Source of the DNA: Desulfobacteraceae bacterium
Lineage (GTDB): Bacteria; Desulfobacterota; Desulfobacteria; Desulfobacterales; SG8-13
Direction: 5' to 3'
NCBI GenBank assembly: GCA_029287875.1
Contig: JARFQH010000162.1
Location: forward strand, 1-7,321
Length of the DNA stretch: 7,321 nucleotides
Position numbers and translations under genes: made by a program. The stretch's first letter is position 1; each line of letters starts with the position of its first letter. Shown in pieces: positions 1 to 6,093 of this stretch. The notes under the pieces were generated by a model. It did not search any database and was not told the DNA's origin. It saw only the letters and a program-made list of their open reading frames with translations.

Positions 1-741
1 CCAACTTGGGTTCGGCTGCGGCGGCCGGCCCATGACCCGCACGACCCCTTCGACGATATCGTCGATATAGGTAAAATCACGCTTCATCTTGCCGTGGTTG
101 AACACTTGTATCGGTTGGCCGTCGTAGATGGCCTTGGTGAACAAAAAAAGCGCCATGTCGGGCCGCCCCCAGGGGCCATAAACCGTAAAAAAACGCAGGC
201 CGGTGCACCCAAGGCCGTACAGGTGGCTGTAAGAGTGCGCCAGCAATTCATTCGACTTTTTGGTGGCGGCGTAAAGAGAGACCGGATGATCGACATTGTC
301 GTGCACGGAAAACGGCATGTGGGTGTTGGCGCCGTAGACCGAACTGGATGAGGCGAACACCAGGTGGGGTGTTTTATGATGCCGGCAGCACTCCAGCAAG
401 TTGACGAAACCAACCAGGTTGGCATCCACGTAGGCGTGAGGGTTTTGAAGCGAGTAGCGCACGCCGGCCTGAGCCGCCAGGTTGACCACGACGTCGAAAT
501 GTCGGGCGTCAAAGATGTCGACCAATCTCTCGCGCTCGGCGATGTTGGACTTATAAAAAGAAAAACCCGGTTCGGCCTGAAGGATTTGAAGGCGGTCTTC
601 TTTCAATTTGACGTCATAGTAGGGATTCAAGTCATCGATGCCGGTGACGTGAACCCCGTTCGACAGCAGCCGCCGCGTAAGGTGGAACCCGATGAACCCG
701 GCGGCACCGGTCACCAGCACATTTTTGACGTCAATCTCCAT
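1..741 (-). CDS. UDP-glucuronate 4-epimerase-like SDR protein, 3' end cut by window edge
   Basis: NAD-dependent nucleotide-sugar epimerase of the extended SDR family, most like UDP-glucuronate 4-epimerases (CapI/LspL type), which make UDP-galacturonate in the cytosol for capsule or LPS. The frame is open from an ATG at 741 to the left edge, giving 247 residues; full-length relatives have about 335, so the C-terminal quarter is missing. Visible motifs are the Rossmann loop GAAGFIG (residues 12-18), the DDLNPYYD segment after strand 2 (36-43) typical of this subfamily, NLAAQAGVRYS (87-97), the Ser stretch SSSSVYG (131-137), the catalytic YAATK (Tyr157, Lys161), LRFFTVYGP (182-190) and KRDFTYIDD (220-228). 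The start is supported by GGGAG five bases upstream. It overlaps the end of the preceding epimerase gene by 11 bases, so the two are probably co-translated. Subfamily is fairly clear; exact sugar is inferred. Confidence 0.88.
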   Translation of the reverse strand, partial: MEIDVKNVLVTGAAGFIGFHLTRRLLSNGVHVTGIDDLNPYYDVKLKEDRLQILQAEPGFSFYKSNIAERERLVDIFDARHFDVVVNLAAQAGVRYSLQNPHAYVDANLVGFVNLLECCRHHKTPHLVFASSSSVYGANTHMPFSVHDNVDHPVSLYAATKKSNELLAHSYSHLYGLGCTGLRFFTVYGPWGRPDMALFLFTKAIYDGQPIQVFNHGKMKRDFTYIDDIVEGVVRVMGRPPQPNPSW

Positions 742-1723
742 TCTCACTCCCTTTCTGCGAATAGGCGCCGGCCGTGGTTTGAGACGCGGCATACCACCGG
801 AAGGTGCGCTCGAGCCCGTCCTCGAGTGACACTTCTGTTTTGAAGCCGAGCAGGGATTCCGCCGTATCGACGGCGGCCACCGATGCGATGATGTCACCGG
901 CCCGGGGCGGGTCATAGCGGGGCACGTTGCTCAACCCGGCCATGCCCGCAATCGTCCGCCAGAGCCGGTTGATATCGATCGATGTCCCGGTCCCCACGTT
1001 GATCGACTGCCCGGCAGCGGCTTTGGTAGTGGCGGCACCGATCATTGCGCGCACCACATCACTCACGTAAACGAAATCCCTGCTCTGGGTACCGTCTCCG
1101 TAGATGATCGGCCCGGTCTGTGCGACTGCTTTGGACATGAAGATCGATATCACGCCGGAGTAAGGTGATGACGGGTCCTGCCTGGGTCCGAATACATTAA
1201 AGAACCGCAGGCTGGCGGTATCGATGCCGTAGAGTTCATGGTAGACACGCGCGTAGTATTCCCCCGTAATTTTCTGCACGGCATAAGGGCTTAGCGGTTT
1301 GGGTATCATGCTCTCACGCTTCGGCAAGCCGGGATCATCGCCGTAAACCGCCGACGAGCTGGCAAAGACGACGGCGCCGGAACCGGCGTCGCGGGCGGCC
1401 TCCAGTACGTGCAACGTCCCCAGGTCATTGACCCTGGCCGAATCCAACGGTTGGGCAACAGTTTGCGGCACAGACACGACCGCCGCCAGATGGAAAATGA
1501 CCTCACATCCTTTCGCGGCCCGCTCAACGGCCAGAGGATCCCGGATATCACCTTCGATCAGATCGATATCTGCGGCCACGCGGGTCAGGTTGGTCCGGCG
1601 TCCGGATGAAAAGTTGTCGAGCACCGTGACCCGGCACCCCTTTGCCACCAGATTCTCGGTCAGGTGAGACCCGATGAAACCCGCCCCCCCAGTCACGAGG
1701 GCCTTTTTGAAGGAAACGGTCAT
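731..1723 (-). CDS. NAD-dependent UDP-hexose 4-epimerase-like SDR protein
   Basis: Complete extended-SDR sugar-nucleotide epimerase of 330 residues, similar in layout to GalE and UDP-GlcNAc 4-epimerases (WbpP/Gne type). Motifs in order: GGAGFIGSH (residues 12-20), LDNFSSGRRTNL (35-46), GDIRD (58-62), FHLAA (77-81), ASSSAVYG (121-128), catalytic SPYAVQK (Tyr147, Lys151), LRFFNVFGPRQDP (172-184), GDGTQSRDFVYVSD (209-222) and a C-terminal AGDI (275-278). The ATG at 1723 is chosen because the Rossmann strand begins seven residues in and GGAGGG lies just upstream; an in-frame TTG at 1792 would add 23 residues without family resemblance. It is first in a minus-strand pair with the UDP-glucuronate epimerase-like gene and overlaps it by 11 bases. 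The pair suggests surface polysaccharide precursor synthesis. Which hexose or N-acetylhexosamine it uses cannot be told from sequence alone. Confidence 0.88.
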   Translation of the reverse strand: MTVSFKKALVTGGAGFIGSHLTENLVAKGCRVTVLDNFSSGRRTNLTRVAADIDLIEGDIRDPLAVERAAKGCEVIFHLAAVVSVPQTVAQPLDSARVNDLGTLHVLEAARDAGSGAVVFASSSAVYGDDPGLPKRESMIPKPLSPYAVQKITGEYYARVYHELYGIDTASLRFFNVFGPRQDPSSPYSGVISIFMSKAVAQTGPIIYGDGTQSRDFVYVSDVVRAMIGAATTKAAAGQSINVGTGTSIDINRLWRTIAGMAGLSNVPRYDPPRAGDIIASVAAVDTAESLLGFKTEVSLEDGLERTFRWYAASQTTAGAYSQKGSENGD

Positions 1724-1726
1724 CCG

Positions 1727-1732
1727 CCCTCC
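1727..1732 (-). promoter_or_regulatory. Shine-Dalgarno site deciding the epimerase start
   Basis: On the minus strand GGAGGG is followed by CGG and then the ATG at 1723. Its presence favours this ATG over the in-frame TTG at 1792, which has no comparable purine-rich site. Confidence 0.6.
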
Positions 1733-1897
1733 GAGAGAAGAGCTAAGCGTTATCGATTCGGCAGCTTCCGGGAGCAAATGCTCAACCGGCAACTTTGAAC
1801 CAGAAATGATGTGATGGTACCGACATCAAGGTGCAGGCAGGTTCAATAGAATCCTTCTCTAAAATGTCCTGCGCCTGCTAACCAGCAAGAATCTATT

Positions 1898-1926
1898 ATC
1901 ATATAGATGCTGCACCAAAACCGCAA
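1898..1926 (-). promoter_or_regulatory. Candidate sigma-70 promoter for the epimerase pair
   Basis: On the minus strand TTGCGG (1921-1926) is followed by 17 bases and TATGAT (1898-1903). The -10 matches the consensus at five of six bases; the -35 only at three. It sits about 175 bases upstream of the epimerase ATG. The match is weak and the assignment tentative. Confidence 0.25.
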
Positions 1927-1997
1927 GCAGCTTTTGAGGAATAAACGGGCGATCCACTTGCCAGCATGCGGGTAAACTTCATTTCCGGGATCTAACT

Positions 1998-2101
1998 ATA
2001 GGCTTTAAGATAAAATTTTGGGCAAGGCCAGAGGGAGAAGGCTGTATTGTAATACGCCGACGACCGATAACGCAGTCCAAAACCTTTATCTTAAAGCCTA
2101 T
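1998..2101. repeat. Long inverted repeat, possible TA-flanked MITE
   Basis: The 17-base arm ATAGGCTTTAAGATAAA at 1998-2014 is repeated perfectly in inverse orientation at 2085-2101. After a small bulge (A2015 against C2083-C2084) pairing resumes with TTTTGG (2016-2021) and CCAAAA (2077-2082), leaving a 55-base centre. TA dinucleotides at 1999-2000 and 2099-2100 bound a 98-bp unit starting GGCTTTAAG. Small palindromic elements bounded by TA are typical of MITEs mobilised by IS630/Tc1-mariner transposases. No transposase gene is present here. It lies 65 bases downstream of the regulator stop, so it could also fold as a hairpin in that transcript, but there is no T run after it. The perfect arms are seen directly; the mobile-element reading is inference. 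Confidence 0.65.
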
Positions 2102-2165
2102 GTATACCACTATCCGCTCGATGTTGCCCTCACTCCCGAAGAATCTCCTCCCGGATAGGAAGACC

Positions 2166-3704
2166 TCATTGGGGTGCGAAACTCTTGTGGTCAATTCCGA
2201 GTTTTTTCAACCGGTACTGCAGCGTGGTCCTCGGTATACGCAGGAGTGCTGCTGCACCTCGTTTTCCTCCCAGTCGACCGTTGGTGCGAGCAAGCACCGT
2301 TTCGATATGTTGCCGCTCTGCTGTCGCCAGACTGTACTCTCTGATGCCCATGTTCGACTGGCCTGATTCGACCAGGATTTCCACATCCTCACCGCTGATG
2401 TTTTCTCCCGGATGCATAATGATCATCCGTTTGACCAGGTTTTTTAGTTCACGCACATTACCAGGCCAATGATGCCTGCGGAGAACTTCCATGGCCGAAG
2501 GAATATATCGGGGGGCGGATCGATTGGCTTTCCGGGATTCGAGCTGGTTGAGCCACTGAACAAGACCGGGGACATCCTCACGTCTTTCTCTTAACGGCGG
2601 CAACTTTACCTCTACCGTGTTTAGACGATAAAAAAGATCTGAACGAAATTTGTATTTTCGTATCGCTTGGCTCATATCTCGATTGGTTGCGGCAATCACC
2701 CTGACGTTCACTTCAATGGGACGGTTGTCACCCACCCGCTCGAAACATTTATCCTGCAAAACATGCAGAAGTTTGGCCTGAAGGTCGATCGGTAGTTCGC
2801 CGATCTCGTCCAAGAAGATCGTGCCGTCGTTGGCCATTTCGAATCGTCCTGCCCGCGAGCCGGCAGCTCCGGTAAAGGCCCCTTTTGCATGCCCGAAGAG
2901 TTCACTTTCGAACAGACCGCTGGAGAAGGCCGGGCAGTTGACTTTGACGAAAAGACCGCTTCTGCGGGAGCTCAGACGATGAATATGGCGGGCAATAAAA
3001 TCCTTGCCGGTACCGGTCTCACCGGTAATCAACACACTGGCGTCCGTGGCGGCAATCAATTCCACCTGACGCATGACCTCAATCATGACTGTTGAATTAA
3101 AATAAAATGACTCCGGGCGGTAGGACTCCTCGGCGCGCTCAAGAAGATATTGCTTCTGCTGAACCAGGCTCTGGTTAACTTCTTTAAGTTTACTGTAGGC
3201 CAGCATGTTGTCCACGGCAACGGCGACAACATCGGTCAATTCGGTTAAAAACTGCGAGAGTTCTTCAATTTTGCTCGGTTGCTCCTTGAATGAAAAATGC
3301 AAGACACCCAGAACGTTGCCCCGTGTAATCAGGGGGTAGGCCATGCTGGCGGTAAGGCCCGCCGTCAGCATGGCTCTTACCGAAGCCCAATAGTTCCGCT
3401 TCTTCAAATCGGGGATGATGAGAGGTTCTTTTGAACGTATGACCGCTTTGGCAATCGGCCCTTTGGCGAGAGGTCGCTCGTAGGCGCTGATTCCCTCGGG
3501 TGAGATACCTTCGGCCGTGCTGAAGTAACTCAGTAGTTTTTTATCAGCGTCATAGAGATTGATGCTGAATCGATCATACGGAACGGTTTTTTTTATTTCG
3601 CTTGCCAGCGCATTGAAAAGGTCCGCCCGGTTGGTATGTTTCACGATCGCATTGTTGATCTCGATGAGCAAGCGGTAACGGGTTGCCGCACTCCATGTCA
3701 TCAT
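2166..3704 (-). CDS. Sigma-54-dependent activator, GAF-AAA+-Fis HTH
   Basis: Cytoplasmic enhancer-binding protein of 512 residues that would use ATP hydrolysis to open sigma-54 RNA polymerase promoters. Residues about 21-167 form a GAF-type sensor domain, followed by a likely coiled linker (168-195). The AAA+ domain shows Walker A GETGTGKD (228-235), the sigma-54 contact loop GAFTGA (275-280), Walker B TIFLDE (295-300), AATNRD (338-343), FRSDLFYRLN (353-362) and LPPLRER (368-374). WPGNVRELKNLV (413-424) leads to a Fis-type helix-turn-helix near 477-503. Architecture matches FhlA/NorR-like activators; there is no response-regulator receiver domain, so a small ligand or redox signal is more likely than phosphorylation. 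The ATG at 3704 follows GGGAG by five bases; a second ATG directly follows. It is divergent from the sulfolactate genes, whose promoter is sigma-54 type, so it is the probable local activator. The ligand is not evident; sulfolactate is a guess from context. Confidence 0.93.
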   Translation of the reverse strand: MMTWSAATRYRLLIEINNAIVKHTNRADLFNALASEIKKTVPYDRFSINLYDADKKLLSYFSTAEGISPEGISAYERPLAKGPIAKAVIRSKEPLIIPDLKKRNYWASVRAMLTAGLTASMAYPLITRGNVLGVLHFSFKEQPSKIEELSQFLTELTDVVAVAVDNMLAYSKLKEVNQSLVQQKQYLLERAEESYRPESFYFNSTVMIEVMRQVELIAATDASVLITGETGTGKDFIARHIHRLSSRRSGLFVKVNCPAFSSGLFESELFGHAKGAFTGAAGSRAGRFEMANDGTIFLDEIGELPIDLQAKLLHVLQDKCFERVGDNRPIEVNVRVIAATNRDMSQAIRKYKFRSDLFYRLNTVEVKLPPLRERREDVPGLVQWLNQLESRKANRSAPRYIPSAMEVLRRHHWPGNVRELKNLVKRMIIMHPGENISGEDVEILVESGQSNMGIREYSLATAERQHIETVLARTNGRLGGKRGAAALLRIPRTTLQYRLKKLGIDHKSFAPQ

Positions 3705-3723
3705 GCACTCTCCCTGAAATTAG

Positions 3724-3739
3724 CGCCCAATATTGGGCG
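3724..3739. promoter_or_regulatory. Operator-like dyad 1 (perfect palindrome)
   Basis: CGCCCAATATTGGGCG is a perfect 16-bp palindrome ending 20 bases upstream of the activator ATG. It shares GCCCAATA-N-T-S-GGC with the two dyads further upstream. Its position in or near the activator leader suggests autorepression or autoactivation by the activator's Fis-type HTH. Confidence 0.65.
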
Positions 3740-3842
3740 AAACTTTCCTTGGCGAATGATGTGTAAAATGCGCCCTTAGAGATAGAAAAAAATAATATAT
3801 CAGAACCTTATCGATATATAGATACAGTAAATTCATGGACAT

Positions 3843-3858
3843 AGCAAGGAGTTTGCCC
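3843..3858 (-). promoter_or_regulatory. Possible sigma-54 promoter for the activator gene
   Basis: Read on the minus strand, GGGCAAACTCCTTGCT keeps the invariant GG and GC with the correct 10-base spacing and a full TTGCT -12 box. It departs from the TGGCAYR -24 box at two positions. It overlaps dyad 2 by five bases. A start site near 3832 would give a leader of roughly 130 bases. It may be a chance match. Confidence 0.35.
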
Positions 3859-3869
3859 AATAATCGGCA
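3854..3869. promoter_or_regulatory. Enhancer-like dyad 2
   Basis: TGCCCAATAATCGGCA is an imperfect palindrome related to dyad 1. Its centre is about 130 bases upstream of the predicted slcC start site and 19 bases from the centre of dyad 3, close to two helical turns. This matches the usual place of upstream activator sequences for sigma-54 activators. Confidence 0.65.
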
Positions 3870-3872
3870 TAG

Positions 3873-3888
3873 CGCCCAATAGTCGGCG
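3873..3888. promoter_or_regulatory. Enhancer-like dyad 3
   Basis: CGCCCAATAGTCGGCG is the third copy of the dyad, centred about 111 bases upstream of the predicted slcC start site. The left half GCCCAATA is identical in all three copies, while the right half is T-S-GGC. With dyad 2 it forms the likely paired enhancer for the activator. Confidence 0.65.
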
Positions 3889-3964
3889 CAATTTCAGGTA
3901 GGAGAATCTAAGAGTCTAATAATAACTATATGATATTATTGATTTATTTGTCTATAAGCGTTAT

Positions 3965-3980
3965 TGGCATGCCCCTTGCT
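3965..3980 (+). promoter_or_regulatory. Sigma-54 (-24/-12) promoter of the sulfolactate operon
   Basis: TGGCATGCCCCTTGCT agrees with the sigma-54 consensus TGGCAYRNNNNTTGCW at every defined position, with GG at 3966-3967 and GC at 3978-3979 separated by 10 bases. Transcription would begin near 3991, giving an untranslated leader of about 77 bases before slcC. The neighbouring activator carries the GAFTGA loop needed to work on such a promoter. Confidence 0.88.
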
Positions 3981-4067
3981 TTATTCTTAATTGTATACTC
4001 GTTCGTTTCGATGCCATCTTTACTCATTTCTCTTCAAAGTTAATCCAGAAACCTCGGAAATGCCTCT

Positions 4068-5003
4068 ATGCCCGACATCATCATCACCGAATTCATGGAT
4101 CCGAAGGCTGTGGAAGAAACGGCCGAAAACTATGATGTACACTACGATTCGCAACTCGTTGACAAGCCGGATGAACTAAAAACACTGCTTTCCGACGCGC
4201 GCGGGTTGGTCGTCCGCAATCGAACCCGTGTGGATGCTGAATTGCTTAATACAGCGCCGATGTTGAAAGTGGTCGGGCGCTTGGGTGTCGGCCTGGACAA
4301 TATCGATTTAAAAGCCTGTGAGGATCGCGGCGTGATGGTCTGCCCCGCCACGGGCGCCAACGATGCCGCCGTCGCCGAATGGGTAATTGCAACGGCGATG
4401 ATGCTGCTGCGCGGTGCATTTCTCTCCAATGCCCAAATGTTGAATGGTGAGTGGCCCCGCACAGAGGCAATGGGACATGAAACCGCGGGTAAAACTCTCG
4501 GACTGGTCGGATTCGGCCGGATTGCACGGTATACCGCCCGGCTCGCCCAAGCGTTGGGAATGAAAGTCGTCGCCTATGACCCCTTTGTCTCAGCAAATGA
4601 CAATTGTTGGAAGAAAATCACCAGAATCGATGAATTGTTCGCGTTGCTCCGAACAGCCGACATTGTCAGTCTGCACGTCCCTCTCAACGATACCACCCGG
4701 CACCTGCTTGATGATGAAGCCATCGCTCAAATGAAGAAAGGTGCCATTTTGGTGAACGCCTCACGCGGCGGGGTATTGGACGAAAACGCGCTGGTAGCGG
4801 CCATGAAATTGGGTCGACTTCGGGGGGCCGCCTTGGATGTGTTTGAGAATGAACCCCTCACGGCTTCCTCGGCTGCTAAGTTCGCTGAATTGCCCAATCT
4901 AGTCCTCACTCCCCATATTGGCGGTGTGACCATCGAATCCAACCAACGTGTCAGCCAAGTTACCATGGATAACGTTCGGCGGGTTCTGGAGGCTTCCAAA
5001 TGA
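4068..5003 (+). CDS. slcC: D-2-hydroxyacid dehydrogenase, probable (S)-sulfolactate dehydrogenase
   Basis: NAD-dependent, SerA-like cytoplasmic dehydrogenase of 311 residues, proposed to oxidise (S)-sulfolactate to sulfopyruvate. The N-terminal catalytic part ends with GRLGVGLDNIDL (70-81) and NDAAVAEW (98-105). The Rossmann fold shows GLVGFGRIA (145-153) and the acidic residue Asp171 in AYDPF. Later motifs are ADIVSLHVPL (197-206), ASRGGVLDE (221-229), DVFENEP (247-253) and LTPHIGG (270-276), giving the catalytic set Arg223, Glu252 and His273. There is no ACT domain, unlike long phosphoglycerate dehydrogenases. The ATG at 4068 matches the family N-terminus, but its ribosome site is weak (GGA nine bases upstream). 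It is first after the sigma-54 promoter and overlaps the next gene by four bases. Sequence alone gives only the family; the sulfolactate role rests on the comC-suyAB neighbours, a set characterised in Chromohalobacter salexigens. A phosphoglycerate or other 2-hydroxyacid role is the alternative. Confidence 0.85.
   Translation: MPDIIITEFMDPKAVEETAENYDVHYDSQLVDKPDELKTLLSDARGLVVRNRTRVDAELLNTAPMLKVVGRLGVGLDNIDLKACEDRGVMVCPATGANDAAVAEWVIATAMMLLRGAFLSNAQMLNGEWPRTEAMGHETAGKTLGLVGFGRIARYTARLAQALGMKVVAYDPFVSANDNCWKKITRIDELFALLRTADIVSLHVPLNDTTRHLLDDEAIAQMKKGAILVNASRGGVLDENALVAAMKLGRLRGAALDVFENEPLTASSAAKFAELPNLVLTPHIGGVTIESNQRVSQVTMDNVRRVLEASK
4988..4992 (+). promoter_or_regulatory. Ribosome binding site for comC inside slcC
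   Basis: GGAGG lies within the last codons of slcC, seven bases before the ATG at 5000. With the ATGA stop-start overlap it fixes the comC start and points to coupled translation. Confidence 0.7.
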
Positions 5004-6010
5004 CGGAGAAAAGGTTAAGCCTTGAAAAAGCGCATCTGATCTGCGTCAATGCGCTCCGCGCTCACAATACCAGCGACAGCAACGCAGCGCTCGTAGCCAA
5101 AGCATTAGTCGCCGCCGAAGCGGACGGGTTGAGGGGGCACGGCCTATCGAGACTTCCTTCTTACTGCGCTCAGGCGGCCAGCGGAAAAGTCAACGGGCAG
5201 GCGCAACCGACATCGACCCGGGTGGCCGATGCCGCCCTCAGGATCGATGCCCGCAATGGCTTCGCCTATCCCGCCTTGGCCATCGCCGTCGACATACTCG
5301 GCGGCATGGCACCAAAAACCGGCATCGCGGTGGCGGCGGTTACCCATTCGCACCACTGTGGTGCAGCCGGATATCACGTGGAAGCCTTGGCCCAAAAGGG
5401 TTTGATTGGTCTGCTGTTTGCCAATACGCCCAAAGCCATCGCACCATGGGGCGGCGGTCAGGGTGTCTTCGGCACCAACCCCATCGCCTTTACCGCGCCA
5501 CGGAAAGGCCACAATCCGTTGGTCATCGATCTTTCTCTCAGCAAAGTGGCACGCGGCAAAATTATGGTCGCTGAACAGGAGGCTAATCCTATTCCGGAAG
5601 GTTGGGCCCTGGATGCCCACGGCAAGCCGACCACTGACCCGAAAGCCGCTATGGCCGGCACCATGCTGCCGATGGGTGACGCAAAAGGGGCTGCATTGGT
5701 CCTCATGGTGGAGGTTTTTGCCGCCGCCCTGACCGCCGCCCATTTCGGCTTCGAAGCCAGTTCCTTTTTTACCGCCGAAGGTGAACCGCCCGGTGTGGGT
5801 CAACTCCTGATTGCTATTGCGCCAATGCCCCTGTCAGGGGATGCATTTAACGAGCGCCTGGAAGTTCTTCTGACCGCCATCTTGAAGCAGGAAAATACTC
5901 GACTGCCCGGTGATCGGCGTCTTCGATTGCGCCAAATGGCCCGTAAAAATGGAATTGTAATCGGGGAACAACAATACGACCAGTTGGTCGCACTTTGCCA
6001 GAGCGCCTGA
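5000..6010 (+). CDS. comC: LDH2-family dehydrogenase, probable (R)-sulfolactate dehydrogenase
   Basis: Cytoplasmic NAD(P)-dependent oxidoreductase of the malate/L-lactate dehydrogenase (LDH2, Pfam Ldh_2) family, 336 residues and full length. Proposed role: reduction of sulfopyruvate to (R)-sulfolactate, the isomer cleaved by SuyAB. This fold is unrelated to SlcC, as expected for the two halves of the sulfolactate racemising pair. Motifs: GHGLSRLPSY (46-55) with likely catalytic His47 and Arg51, the SHHCGAAGYH segment (107-116), APWGGGQGVFGTNPIAF (138-154), PLVIDLSLSKVARGK (163-177) and MLPMGDAKGAAL (212-223). Gly-rich GTNP is typical of the family's cofactor site. It overlaps slcC through ATGA. 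Family members also act on malate, ureidoglycolate or 2,3-diketogulonate, so the substrate is inferred from neighbours. Family assignment is strong; ComC function is good but not proven. Confidence 0.88.
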   Translation: MTEKRLSLEKAHLICVNALRAHNTSDSNAALVAKALVAAEADGLRGHGLSRLPSYCAQAASGKVNGQAQPTSTRVADAALRIDARNGFAYPALAIAVDILGGMAPKTGIAVAAVTHSHHCGAAGYHVEALAQKGLIGLLFANTPKAIAPWGGGQGVFGTNPIAFTAPRKGHNPLVIDLSLSKVARGKIMVAEQEANPIPEGWALDAHGKPTTDPKAAMAGTMLPMGDAKGAALVLMVEVFAAALTAAHFGFEASSFFTAEGEPPGVGQLLIAIAPMPLSGDAFNERLEVLLTAILKQENTRLPGDRRLRLRQMARKNGIVIGEQQYDQLVALCQSA

Positions 6011-6080
6011 AAGGTCAAGGATAGTCACCGTAACATGCGAATAAATAATCGCGGTAAATTTGTTCAACCAACAAAACGTA

Positions 6081-6086
6081 AGGAGG
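6081..6086 (+). promoter_or_regulatory. Strong ribosome binding site for suyA
   Basis: AGGAGG sits seven bases before the suyA ATG, the best Shine-Dalgarno in the window. It ends the 83-base comC-suyA gap (6011-6093), the only sizeable gap in the operon. I see no convincing promoter or terminator in that gap. The strong site may raise output of the lyase subunits relative to the dehydrogenases. Confidence 0.7.
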
Positions 6087-6093
6087 CTCAACA

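Larger units (their letters stand above)
1724..2165. other. Intergenic region between regulator 3' end and epimerase operon
   Basis: This 442-base stretch has no convincing gene on either strand. It contains a weak sigma-70-like promoter candidate for the epimerases (1898-1926), the 104-base inverted repeat at 1998-2101, and a minor 7-bp dyad, CTATCCG (2110-2116) with CGGATAG (2152-2158), just downstream of the regulator stop. The minus-strand frame across 1979-2194 runs through the inverted repeat, has no family signature and is not taken as a gene. No clear intrinsic terminator with a T run was found after the regulator gene. Confidence 0.6.
3705..4067. promoter_or_regulatory. Divergent control region between activator and slcC
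   Basis: This 363-base region holds a sigma-54 promoter, three related 16-bp dyads and a second -24/-12-like element on the minus strand, each listed separately. About 3776-3840 and 3911-3960 are very AT-rich. The second stretch lies between the enhancer pair and the promoter and contains a 7-bp dyad, AATAATA (3918-3924) with TATTATT (3934-3940), as would suit bending by IHF or intrinsic curvature. No gene is seen inside it. Confidence 0.75.

Noticed and set aside
84..512. Minus-strand open frame of 142 codons
   Set aside because: It is a shifted frame inside the clear UDP-glucuronate epimerase-like gene and its product resembles nothing; the real frame covers the whole region with intact SDR motifs.
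1998..2101. Integron attC site or CRISPR repeat for the inverted repeat
   Set aside because: It lacks the attC GTTRRRY/RYYYAAC core ends, there is a single repeat pair, and no integrase or cas gene is present.
2110..2158. 7-bp dyad CTATCCG/CGGATAG as a terminator for the activator gene
   Set aside because: The loop of 35 bases is long, the stem short, and no T run follows on the minus strand.
1979..2194. Minus-strand frame of 71 codons across the inverted repeat
   Set aside because: Both arms of the repeat are part of it and the product has no recognisable domain; it also overlaps the end of the activator gene.
3991..4179. Small plus-strand frame of 62 codons starting in the slcC leader
   Set aside because: It begins with TTG at the predicted transcript start, without a ribosome site, and runs out of frame into slcC, so a leader peptide is not supported.
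4068..5003. Serine-pathway phosphoglycerate dehydrogenase (SerA) for the first operon gene
   Set aside because: The fold and motifs fit, but there is no ACT domain, no serine genes are near, and the comC-suyAB neighbours match sulfolactate metabolism better.
5144..5803. Long minus-strand open frame of 219 codons opposite comC
   Set aside because: It is antisense to an intact LDH2-family gene, has a low-complexity Gly-rich product without family motifs, and has no ribosome site of note.
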